DNA from: Candidatus Fermentibacterota bacterium
GTDB lineage: Bacteria > JAFGKV01
DNA length: 6,110 nucleotides
Direction: 5' to 3'
Assembly: GCA_030620115.1 (NCBI GenBank)
Contig: JAUXFG010000201.1
Span: forward strand, 1 to 6,110
Below are positions 1 to 5,408 of the stretch, one piece after another. Position 1 is the first letter of the stretch. Each line of letters opens with the position of its first letter. Made by a program: the position numbers and the translations under genes. The notes beneath the pieces were generated by a model that did not search any database, was not told the DNA's origin, and worked only from the letters and a program-made list of their open reading frames with translations.

Positions 1-24
1 AATCCTATCCCCATCTCCTTTCCC

Positions 25-42
25 AATCTGTGTAATCTGTGG
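25..42. repeat. 9-bp tandem repeat pair
   Basis: AATCTGTGT (25-33) is followed at once by AATCTGTGG (34-42). It lies in the spacer left of the release-factor-like gene and resembles the other short tandem runs in the spacers of this window. No coding or regulatory meaning is visible. Confidence 0.6.
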
Positions 43-51
43 TTCCGCCTT

Positions 52-146
52 CTTGTCACGGCGAAGCCTCGGTGTAGACGGACTTGTCACGGCGAAGCTG
101 ACGAGCGAAGACGGACTTGTCACGACGAAGCCTCGGCGAAGGCGGA
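52..146. repeat. Three tandem copies of a 31-33 nt repeat
   Basis: Three adjacent units each begin with CTTGTCAC and end with CGGA: 52-82 (31 nt), 83-115 (33 nt) and 116-146 (31 nt). Units 1 and 3 share the core GAAGCCTCGG; unit 2 has GAAGCTGACGAGCGAAGACGG in the middle. The units diverge internally while their ends are kept. There are no unique spacers between the units, so this is not a CRISPR array. The array ends 16 nt before the stop codon of the minus-strand gene at 163, so it lies just downstream of that gene. Confidence 0.8.
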
Positions 147-162
147 TGCGTGAGGTTCCTCT

Positions 163-588
163 TCAATCCATCAATTCTTCAATCCCGACGCTCTGACGGC
201 TCTTCTTCCTTACCGCCTGCATCTTCTTGTCCGCAAGCACCTTTTCTTTCGCCCGCTTGGATCGTTTGCGCTTCTGGCGCCGTATCTTTTCGATCCGTTT
301 GCGCTCATCGCTGAGATCCTTGTTGACCTCCTCGGCGATCCGATCGACGAGTCGTCTGCGGGCAAGGAATCGGTTGAGCTCGCGGGACCGGGTCTCCATG
401 CATTTCACCACGATTCCCGTGCGAGTATGTTTCAGCACCACGCATGTTGAGGTCTTGTTGACTTTCTGGCCTCCGGGCCCGGACGATCGCACGAAGCTCT
501 CTTCGATATCCTTTTCCCGTACACCCAACTGGTCCATCTTCTTGGCAAGCGCTTCTATCTTATTTGGCGAAACAATGGAGTGGTGCAT
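163..588 (-). CDS. Peptide chain release factor-like protein (RF-1 domain, GGQ)
   Basis: This 141-aa protein is the catalytic domain of class I release factors standing alone. Residues 31-48 hold SFVRSSGPGGQKVNKTST, including the GGQ tripeptide (39-41) that triggers peptidyl-tRNA hydrolysis in the ribosomal peptidyl-transferase centre. Residues about 49-78 carry the usual 'L-H-TGI-VKC...RSR-LNR' block. The region needed for stop-codon recognition is absent. From about residue 95 the tail is extremely Lys/Arg-rich (KRKRSKRAKEKVLADKK), as in ArfB/ICT1 and mtRF-R (C12orf65)-like proteins, where a basic tail binds the ribosome or ribosomal RNA. The likely role is rescue of stalled ribosomes, but the substrate is inferred. 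The ATG start has AGTAGG about 8 nt upstream, and an in-frame TGA upstream of it leaves no other ATG. The ArfB-like and C12orf65-like subfamilies cannot be separated by eye; the tail looks closer to the latter. Confidence 0.92.
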   Translation of the reverse strand: MHHSIVSPNKIEALAKKMDQLGVREKDIEESFVRSSGPGGQKVNKTSTCVVLKHTRTGIVVKCMETRSRELNRFLARRRLVDRIAEEVNKDLSDERKRIEKIRRQKRKRSKRAKEKVLADKKMQAVRKKSRQSVGIEELMD

Positions 589-750
589 GGCAATACCTAC
601 TTCTTCGATGGTGGACCCCGAAAGAAAAGCCCATCAGCATAACTCCACAACTTCACGGGCTCGCTAATACCACCACCAACCCAACCGGCCTCCGAACTCC
701 AGATCACATCGTCCTTCCTCCTCAATCCCACATTCCAGCATTCCCCTCCT

Positions 751-792
751 CCCCACAGATTCTTCGGTCGCCCCGCTCCCTCAGAATGACAC
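751..792 (+). repeat. Dispersed spacer element, copy 1
   Basis: The unit begins CAGATTCTTCGGTCG and ends CTCAGAATGACAC. A second copy in the same orientation lies at 888-924 and an inverted copy at 954-990. The ends are conserved and the middle (CCCCGCTCC here) varies. It sits in non-coding DNA and has no terminal features of a transposon. Confidence 0.75.
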
Positions 793-812
793 ATGTGGTC
801 ACATCCAATACG

Positions 813-876
813 AGCTATCAGCTGTCAGCTCCCCTCCTATCATTCGATCTTGGGCGTTCAATGTTCGATGTTCAAT
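813..876. repeat. Two heptamer tandem runs
   Basis: Two perfectly 7-periodic runs lie close together. AGCTATC, AGCTGTC and AGCTCCC occupy 813-833. GTTCAAT, GTTCGAT and GTTCAAT occupy 856-876. They share the period but not the sequence. A degenerate relative of the second (GTTCGAC GTTTGAT) appears at 2340-2353 in the next large spacer. Confidence 0.75.
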
Positions 877-887
877 TTCCCCCCACC

Positions 888-990
888 CAGATTCTTCGGT
901 CGCGCCCCTTCCTCAGAATGACAGACAGTGCCACATCCACCTACGCATCACCCCTGTCATTCTGAGCGACTGAAAGAAGCGAAGAATCTC
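888..990. repeat. Large inverted repeat of the dispersed spacer element (copies 2 and 3)
   Basis: Copy 2 (888-924, plus orientation) faces copy 3 (954-990, minus orientation). CTCAGAATGACAG (912-924) is the exact reverse complement of CTGTCATTCTGAG (954-966). AGATTCTTCG (889-898) is the exact reverse complement of CGAAGAATCT (980-989). The central stretches of the arms do not pair fully, and the loop is 29 nt (925-953). The transcript could fold into a long hairpin in either direction. It is not a classical intrinsic terminator because no T-tract follows. Confidence 0.75.
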
Positions 991-1025
991 TCCTGCTCCT
1001 TTTCCCCTCATCTAAACCCTTGTTT

Positions 1026-1055
1026 GAGAGTACATTTCATATCTGCGGTACTCTC
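1026..1055. repeat. 8-bp perfect inverted repeat
   Basis: GAGAGTAC (1026-1033) pairs exactly with GTACTCTC (1048-1055) across a 14-nt loop. It lies 14 nt before a second hairpin at 1069-1089. No T-tract follows, so a role as terminator is not supported. Confidence 0.5.
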
Positions 1056-1068
1056 TGCCTTGAAAAAC

Positions 1069-1089
1069 CTGATGGCGCGGCGCCATCAG
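1069..1089. repeat. 9-bp perfect hairpin with 3-nt loop
   Basis: CTGATGGCG (1069-1077) and CGCCATCAG (1081-1089) pair perfectly around the loop CGG. It is immediately followed by the TGAACCC heptamer run. It could be a REP-like palindrome, or half of a terminator lacking a U-tract. Confidence 0.55.
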
Positions 1090-1098
1090 AGGCCGCAC

Positions 1099-1165
1099 TG
1101 AACCCTGAACCCTGAACCCCATCATCATCCCTCTTTCCCTCATCTGAACGCTGAACGCTGAACGC
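1099..1165. repeat. Heptamer runs TGAACCC x3 and TGAACGC x3
   Basis: TGAACCC repeats three times without a break at 1099-1119, and TGAACGC repeats three times at 1145-1165. The two heptamers differ at one base, so they look like diverged expansions of one seed. TGAACCC x3 recurs at 1389-1409. Confidence 0.85.
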
Positions 1166-1292
1166 TTCCTCCACCCCCTCCCCCAACCCAAGACTTGTCT
1201 CTGGCCTTCCTGCTTTATACCATGTATGCATAAGGCGAGGAAACCTTATTCTCGACGGAGTTAAGGGGCGTGTCTTTTCCTTTTTCGTAGCC

Positions 1293-1337
1293 GTTCACTG
1301 GTTCACTGTTCCCGCCAGGCCGTAGGCCCTATGGGCC
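1293..1337. repeat. Octamer pair and GGCC palindrome
   Basis: GTTCACTG occurs twice in tandem at 1293-1308. Just downstream, GGCCC (1325-1329) pairs with GGGCC (1333-1337) around TAT, within a GGCC-rich segment (AGGCCGTAGGCC). CCGTTCAC at 1292-1299 is also inverted relative to GTGAACGG near 1410-1417, so the whole 1290-1417 block has loose inverted symmetry. Confidence 0.5.
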
Positions 1338-1388
1338 GGAGGCAAGGTTACCTTTCAGAGCCTACGAATCAACGGTTCGGATTTCCGG

Positions 1389-1417
1389 TGAACCCTGAAC
1401 CCTGAACCCGTGAACGG
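1389..1417. repeat. Heptamer run TGAACCC x3 (second locus)
   Basis: TGAACCC repeats at 1389-1395, 1396-1402 and 1403-1409, then after one base comes TGAACGG (1411-1417). It is identical to the run at 1099-1119, 270 nt away, and ends about 40 nt before the start of the DUF1648 gene, so it lies in the probable leader or promoter region of that gene. Confidence 0.8.
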
Positions 1418-1458
1418 TTACCCTTCTCCCTTAGATAAACGAAACGAGGGATATCGCA

Positions 1459-1998
1459 ATGAATTGTCGATCCATAGCGCTGTACGTGCTCCTTGCGCTG
1501 ATTGTGGTGATGATCGTTCAAGTGCTCTACTACTATCCCCGGTTGCCTGACATGATGGCCTCCCATTTCAATGAGGCAGGAGAACCGGATGGCTGGTCGA
1601 GCAAATCATCTTTCTTTGCTATCCTCGGAGGCCTCATTGTCCTCACCGCTCTCATTTTCGCAGGCATGGGGCTTTGGCTCCCAAAGCTGCCGACCTCCAT
1701 CATAAACCTGCCCCAAAGAGATTACTGGCTCGCGCCTGAAAGGCGAGAGGAGACATTCCGTGTGCTCTCTGAGTACATGCTGTGGTTCGGTGCTGTCACC
1801 ATGCTTCTCTTCGTGGGAATGATCCACCAAATAGTACAGGCGAATCTGAAGGCAGATCCAAGACTCGAGAACCCGTGGCTTTTCTTGGCGCCATACCTGG
1901 CTTTTACAGGCGTTTGGATCCTCGCTCTTATCAAGAGATTCCAGCGAAAACCGGGAAAGAAATGGCCCCGAACTCCCCAAGGAAGGAGGCCGAGATGA
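1459..1998 (+). CDS. DUF1648 domain membrane protein
   Basis: This is a 179-aa inner-membrane protein with four predicted hydrophobic segments (about residues 6-25, 52-75, 105-125 and 140-158). Between TM1 and TM2 lies the DUF1648 signature, YPRLPDMMASHFNEAGEPDG (26-45) followed by W. Between TM2 and TM3 is the typical NLPQRDYWLAPERREE block (84-98). The C-terminus is strongly basic (from KRFQRKPGKK). DUF1648 occurs in small membrane proteins and in SdpI-type immunity proteins, but the function of the short standalone forms is not established, and I infer none here. The ATG is preceded by GAGGG (1446-1450) with 8-nt spacing, which supports this start. There is no co-directional gene close upstream, so it is probably transcribed alone. 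After the TGA the same frame continues into a FlgD-like Ig-tail fragment, so the basic C-terminal extension may be a junction product rather than ancestral sequence. Confidence 0.9.
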   Translation: MNCRSIALYVLLALIVVMIVQVLYYYPRLPDMMASHFNEAGEPDGWSSKSSFFAILGGLIVLTALIFAGMGLWLPKLPTSIINLPQRDYWLAPERREETFRVLSEYMLWFGAVTMLLFVGMIHQIVQANLKADPRLENPWLFLAPYLAFTGVWILALIKRFQRKPGKKWPRTPQGRRPR

Positions 1999-2205
1999 TA
2001 CGAAAAATCCGTGGTCATCGCCATCTATGACATGACCGGAGGGCTGGTTACCCGACTCCACCATGGACCTTTGCCCTCCGGAACACGGCAATTCCATTGG
2101 GCCGGCAATTCAAACAGCGGAAACCCAGCAGCTTCAGGGGTCTATCTCTGTCATGTGGTGGCCGAAGGACAAGCCATCAACCGACCTGTTGTGCTTCTTC
2201 GCTAA
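1999..2205 (+). pseudogene. Orphan C-terminal FlgD-like Ig (secretion/sorting) tail fragment
   Basis: The frame reads YEKSVVIAIYDMTGGLVTRL, then a '-GPLPSGTRQFHWAGNSNSG-' stretch, PAASGVYLCHVVAEG and a terminal RPVVLLR before TAA. This is the second half of the FlgD-type Ig domain found at the C-terminus of many exported proteins: hydrophobic-'IYD-tG--V--L', 'G-----W-G-N--G', 'aSGVYl', '-k-vLLR'. The first half, including the usual N-P-F strand, is missing, and no signal peptide is present. The fragment follows the DUF1648 stop codon (1996-1998) in the same frame with no gap. A GTG at 2011 could formally start a 64-aa ORF, but its best Shine-Dalgarno (GGAGG at 1984-1988) is more than 20 nt away. 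I read it as the relic of a deleted secreted-protein gene. A translated read-through fusion is less likely. Confidence 0.72.
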
Positions 2206-2291
2206 CCCGGATTTCTCACCGACTTTGGTGGCGAAACCGCTGAGATGATTCTGGATGCGAGGTCCTCAGTCGCAAGCCTTGCAGCCACAAC

Positions 2292-2329
2292 CATTTCTCC
2301 CGTCTCCCGACGAAAGCCGGCGAGAAATG
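2292..2329. repeat. 8-bp inverted repeat with nested hairpin
   Basis: CATTTCTC (2292-2299) pairs with GAGAAATG (2322-2329). Inside it, CGTC (2301-2304) pairs with GACG (2309-2312). It lies 87 nt after the stop of the Ig-tail relic. No T-tract follows, so it is at best a weak terminator or a structured repeat. Confidence 0.4.
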
Positions 2330-2413
2330 CGGGCTAGATGTTCGACGTTTGATCGTGACGATGGGCAGCGAGACGGCGCCAAGGCGTCTCTATTGCCACG
2401 CGAGCCTCTCCCC

Positions 2414-2435
2414 CCAGATTACCAGATTCCAGATT
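2414..2435. repeat. CCAGATT heptamer run
   Basis: CCAGATTA (2414-2421, one extra base), CCAGATT (2422-2428) and CCAGATT (2429-2435) lie in tandem. Another spacer heptamer family, ending 14 nt before the promoter-like site at 2450. Confidence 0.75.
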
Positions 2436-2449
2436 CAAAATTCTTCCTC

Positions 2450-2478
2450 TTGTGTTTCCAACACATCCTGGCCATAAT
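2450..2478 (+). promoter_or_regulatory. Possible promoter with overlapping palindromic operator
   Basis: TTGTGT (2450-2455) and CATAAT (2473-2478) are 17 nt apart, matching sigma-70 boxes at 3/6 and 5/6 positions. A perfect dyad TGTGTT-TCC-AACACA (2451-2465) overlaps the -35 box and the start of the spacer, where a repressor or activator could act. The site is about 160 nt upstream of the ATPase start, implying a leader that includes the heptamer run and GC hairpin. This assignment rests only on pattern and spacing. Confidence 0.3.
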
Positions 2479-2563
2479 CTGCGCGTTAAGCGATACTGTG
2501 AGCATAGGGTCTTTATCCGTGACATCTATGTTTTTCGCGTAGATAGTGGACGAAGTTGTCCGG

Positions 2564-2598
2564 CTGACCTTTGACCTCTGACTTCTGACTTCTGATCT
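2564..2598. repeat. Five-unit heptamer run
   Basis: Five units in exact 7-nt phase: CTGACCT, TTGACCT, CTGACTT, CTGACTT, CTGATCT, followed by CTGGCGG. It is the longest heptamer run in the window, and ends 10 nt before the GC hairpin that precedes the ATPase ribosome binding site. Confidence 0.85.
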
Positions 2599-2607
2599 CT
2601 GGCGGTT

Positions 2608-2631
2608 GCGGCCGGAGGCCGCCCTAGGAGG
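2608..2631 (+). promoter_or_regulatory. GC hairpin abutting a consensus Shine-Dalgarno of the ATPase gene
   Basis: GCGGCC (2608-2613) and GGCCGC (2617-2622) form a perfect 6-bp stem around GGA. Three bases later comes AGGAGG (2626-2631), a full anti-16S match spaced 6 nt from the ATG at 2638. The Shine-Dalgarno fixes the start codon with high confidence. The stem stops short of the Shine-Dalgarno, so it could insulate the leader or set mRNA stability rather than block initiation. Confidence 0.6.
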
Positions 2632-2637
2632 AGCGCA

Positions 2638-5172
2638 ATGCAGGTTCTCGAGAAACTCGGCGTGTTTTATCTGGGCGACGAATATGACCTCAAAGCGAAG
2701 AAACGGCTCGATCAACCCGTCATGTACGACGCACGAGACCTCACCACCCATGGCGTATGCGTGGGCATGACCGGTTCGGGAAAGACCGGTCTGTGTATCG
2801 ATCTACTCGAAGAAGCCGCTCTCGACCAGGTACCCGCAATCATCATCGACCCCAAAGGAGACATCACCAATCTTCTCCTCACGTTTCCCGAGCTAAAGCC
2901 TGAGGATTTCGAACCATGGGTCAATGTCGATGACGCCAGACGGAAAAACCTGAGCGTTGTCGACTATGCTCGTTCTATCTCCAAGACCTGGCGCACGGGA
3001 CTCGCTGATTGGGGGCAGGGACCCGACCGCATCCAACGACTGAAGGAGAGCGCGGAGTTCAGGATCTACACACCCGGCTCAGAGGCCGGCACGCCGGTTT
3101 CTATTCTTGCGTCGCTCAACGCACCTGCCTTGGCCTGGGATCAGCACCAGGAATCCCTCCGCGATCAGATCCAGGGTACGGTGAACGCCCTGCTGGGTCT
3201 TGCGGGGATCAGTGCGGACCCGCTTCGGAGTCGAGAGCACATCCTGCTTTCCACCATTTTCGAGCAGGCATGGCGCAACGGGGAGGATTTGACACTAGAG
3301 CGTCTTATCGGCGCGATCCAATCGCCTCCGGTGACCAAGATCGGTGTGTTCGACGTTGAGACGTTCTTTCCCCCCAACGATCGCTTCGATCTTGCCATGG
3401 CATTCAACAACATCCTGGCGGCTCCCGGGTTCGCTTCGTGGCTCGCGGGCGAACCGCTCGATGTCTCCCGAATGCTCCACACCGATCAGGGCAAACCCCG
3501 GCATTCAATCTTCTACATCGCGCATCTCTCCGACGCCGAACGAATGTTTTTCGTCACACTCCTCCTCGAACAGCTCCTCACATGGGTTCGCCAGCAGCCG
3601 GGAACTACCAGCCTCAGGGCTCTCCTCTACTTCGACGAGGTATTCGGGTTCTTCCCACCCGTGGCCAATCCCCCATCCAAGCGACCACTCCTCACCTTGC
3701 TGAAGCAGGCGCGGGCTTTTGGAGTAGGCGTGATGTTAACCACCCAGAATCCAGTGGACCTCGATTACAAAGGGCTGACCAACACGGGGACATGGTTCAT
3801 AGGAAAACTCCAGACCGACCGAGACAAGATGCGCGTCCTTGACGGCTTGGAGGGCATCACCACTGATTCGCCGGGCTCATTCAGCCGCTCGCAGCTTGAC
3901 CGGATCATCTCTGGGCTCGGTTCCCGTGTATTCCTGCTTCACAACGTACATGAACCACAACCCGTCATCTTCCAAACCCGGTGGGCCATGAGCTACCTTC
4001 GCGGTCCGCTGACGCGGAAACAGGTTCGCCAGTTGTCCCCTGGGCCAATGGTCAGCCCCCCGGAACCGCCGCAGGTGATGCCATCCGCACCGTCGGCGCC
4101 CGCAAGAGCAACTGTCTCCACTCCGAAGGCCGCCCGGAGGGCTGCCCAATCCACGCTCCCAGGATACGGGAGCGACCCACCTGCGGCAGGACGCCATCTC
4201 TCCGTGGCATATCTTCCCGTTGCCGTGAGCCGCAATCGCGCAATGGCGAGTCTGGAGGAAGTCGGTTCCCTGGCTTCGACCGAGCCTGTTCTCGTCTACG
4301 AGCCATGCGTGGCGGCATTTGGCCGCGTCCGCTTCTTCGACCGGAAGCGCAAGATAAACGAGGTCAAAGATGTGAGGCTCCTTATCCCGATAGAGGGTGC
4401 TGGTGCGGTAATGCATTGGGAGGACGCGGAGGGTCTCGCCATGGATGCGTCTGCGCTCGATCGTCGTCCGGAGTCCGAGACGCTCTTCGGCACATCGCTC
4501 CCATCCACCACTGCGACGGAGCTCAAAGCCATGAAACGGGATTTCCGCGATTACCTCTACCACGAGGTGACATTGGAGATCTTCTCCTGCCCTCCCTTGA
4601 AGCTCTTTGCCCAGCCGGATGAAACCGAGGCCTCATTCAGAGTCAGGGTACAGCAGGCGGCGCGCGAAAAGCGCGACGTAGAGGTGGAGAAACTCCGCCG
4701 TAAGATGAAGCGGTCCATTGGAAGCCTGGAACGAAAGCTAGCCCGCGAACGGTTGGAACTCGAGGAGGACCGGCAGACCTACACCTCCCGGAAACGGGAA
4801 GAGATGATCTCAGCGGGCGAAACCATTGTGGGACTTCTCGGCATATTCGGACGCCGCCGATCCACAGGGCTTTCCACTGCGGCCCGGCGCCGACGCATGA
4901 CCGCCACTGCCAAGGGCAACATAGTGGAATCACAAGAGGAGATTGCACGGATCGAGGACCAGCTTGAAGAGATCCGCCTGGACCTTGAAGATCAAGCGCA
5001 AGCCATTGCAGACGAATGGTCCGGCGTGGTCGACACCATCCAGACGTTTGCAGTCAAACCACGCCGTACCGACGTTCAGGTCGATCTCGTGGCCTTGACC
5101 TGGGCGCCCTACTGGCTCATCCCTGAAGACACCGGCACCTGGCACACACCACACCGCACCCCTGCGTGGTAA
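2638..5172 (+). CDS. HerA/VirB4-like P-loop ATPase with coiled-coil C-terminal half
   Basis: This 844-aa soluble protein opens directly into an FtsK/HerA-superfamily ATPase core. Walker A is GMTGSGKT (43-50), followed by an 'AIIIDPKGD' strand (67-75). Walker B is LLYFDE (329-334), and a motif-III-like TTQNPVDLDYKGL (368-380) is typical of HerA/VirD4-type pumps. Residues about 465-500 are a Pro/Ala-rich linker. The second half has an alpha/beta region (about 520-660), a charged coiled coil (about 665-725), a short hydrophobic turn ISAGETIVGLLGIFGRRR (725-741), a second coiled coil (about 760-795) and a conserved-looking end, LTWAPYW (820-826). Such ATPases form ring hexamers that move DNA or polypeptide. 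No HAS-barrel-like N-terminus is obvious, and no NurA, Sir2 or DUF4297 partner is adjacent, so the substrate is unknown. I recall similar proteins annotated only as 'ATP-binding protein' or DUF87. There is no signal peptide or TM segment. The start is fixed by AGGAGG. Confidence 0.92.
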   Translation: MQVLEKLGVFYLGDEYDLKAKKRLDQPVMYDARDLTTHGVCVGMTGSGKTGLCIDLLEEAALDQVPAIIIDPKGDITNLLLTFPELKPEDFEPWVNVDDARRKNLSVVDYARSISKTWRTGLADWGQGPDRIQRLKESAEFRIYTPGSEAGTPVSILASLNAPALAWDQHQESLRDQIQGTVNALLGLAGISADPLRSREHILLSTIFEQAWRNGEDLTLERLIGAIQSPPVTKIGVFDVETFFPPNDRFDLAMAFNNILAAPGFASWLAGEPLDVSRMLHTDQGKPRHSIFYIAHLSDAERMFFVTLLLEQLLTWVRQQPGTTSLRALLYFDEVFGFFPPVANPPSKRPLLTLLKQARAFGVGVMLTTQNPVDLDYKGLTNTGTWFIGKLQTDRDKMRVLDGLEGITTDSPGSFSRSQLDRIISGLGSRVFLLHNVHEPQPVIFQTRWAMSYLRGPLTRKQVRQLSPGPMVSPPEPPQVMPSAPSAPARATVSTPKAARRAAQSTLPGYGSDPPAAGRHLSVAYLPVAVSRNRAMASLEEVGSLASTEPVLVYEPCVAAFGRVRFFDRKRKINEVKDVRLLIPIEGAGAVMHWEDAEGLAMDASALDRRPESETLFGTSLPSTTATELKAMKRDFRDYLYHEVTLEIFSCPPLKLFAQPDETEASFRVRVQQAAREKRDVEVEKLRRKMKRSIGSLERKLARERLELEEDRQTYTSRKREEMISAGETIVGLLGIFGRRRSTGLSTAARRRRMTATAKGNIVESQEEIARIEDQLEEIRLDLEDQAQAIADEWSGVVDTIQTFAVKPRRTDVQVDLVALTWAPYWLIPEDTGTWHTPHRTPAW

Positions 5173-5181
5173 TCCGATCCG

Positions 5182-5403
5182 GGCCGCCGTTGGTGCCCAT
5201 ACCGCGGACGCGACGGAGCGCGTCCCTCCACAGCACAAGATGTACACATTGCTCGATGGAGGGCCATGCTCCGTCATGGCCGCCGTTGATGCCCATAGAT
5301 GCGGACGCGATCCGCCGGCTGGCGGACGTCCCTCCACAGGACAAGACGCACTCATTGCTCGATGGAGGGCCATGCTCCGTCATGGCCGCCGTTGGTGCCC
5401 ATA
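5182..5403. repeat. BIME-like array of paired REP hairpins
   Basis: Two full units (5182-5277 and 5278-5383) and a 20-nt third start (5384-5403) each begin GGCCGCCGTTG. Positions 5247-5288 and 5353-5394 are identical over 42 nt. Each unit has two hairpins in opposite orientation. The plus-oriented ones are GGACGCG-ACGGAG-CGCGTCC (5206-5225) and a longer variant at 5303-5331 with an inner TCCGCC-GGCT-GGCGGA stem. The inverted ones are GGCCATG-CTCCGT-CATGGCC (5262-5281 and 5368-5387). Read in one orientation, all share 'GG-stem-CCCTCCA', and the stem bases change in pairs (A-T to C-G, G-C to A-T), so structure is conserved. In reverse the foot reads GGAG, resembling the heads of RAYT-associated REPs. 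The array begins 10 nt after the ATPase stop. Confidence 0.8.
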
Positions 5404-5408
5404 GTGAT

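Larger units (their letters stand above)
589..1458. other. 870-nt gene-free spacer packed with repeats
   Basis: This lies between the start of the minus-strand release-factor-like gene and the start of the plus-strand DUF1648 gene, so promoters for both should be inside it; I could not identify a convincing one. Open frames here encode low-complexity Ser/Pro/Arg strings, overlap repeats and have no recognisable domain, so I annotate no gene. The spacer holds an 'ATTCTTCGG...CAGAATGACA' element in three copies, heptamer runs of several different sequences, and perfect hairpins at 1026-1055 and 1069-1089, listed separately. One strand is markedly C/T-rich from about 700 to 1200. Confidence 0.7.
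2206..2637. other. 432-nt gene-free spacer upstream of the ATPase gene
   Basis: No ORF here has a recognisable domain. The spacer carries an inverted repeat (2292-2329), a degenerate heptamer pair (2340-2353), a CCAGATT run (2414-2435), a promoter-like pair with an overlapping dyad (2450-2478), a five-unit heptamer run (2564-2598) and a GC hairpin (2608-2622) next to the Shine-Dalgarno of the ATPase. It is the only place for the ATPase promoter, unless transcription enters from the DUF1648 gene. Confidence 0.65.

Noticed and set aside
52-146. CRISPR array
   Set aside because: The units are directly adjacent with no unique spacers, only three copies exist, and no cas gene is present.
1996-2040. 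Selenocysteine or programmed read-through at the in-frame TGA
   Set aside because: GGTCAT (2013-2018) can pair with ATGACC (2032-2037), but the stem is short and lacks a GGTC-type apical loop at the right distance, and a Cys/Sec at this junction has no family support.
1606-2097. 163-codon minus-strand frame
   Set aside because: It is antisense to the DUF1648 gene and the Ig-tail fragment, both of which have clear protein signatures.
3877-4563. 228-codon minus-strand frame
   Set aside because: It lies wholly inside the well-supported ATPase gene, has no domain and reads as an antisense shadow of GC-rich coding sequence.
2638-5172. Member of a known HerA-based defence system (Sir2-HerA, DUF4297-HerA)
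   Set aside because: No effector gene is adjacent on either side; the neighbours are repeat spacers, a DUF1648/Ig relic and a secreted protein.
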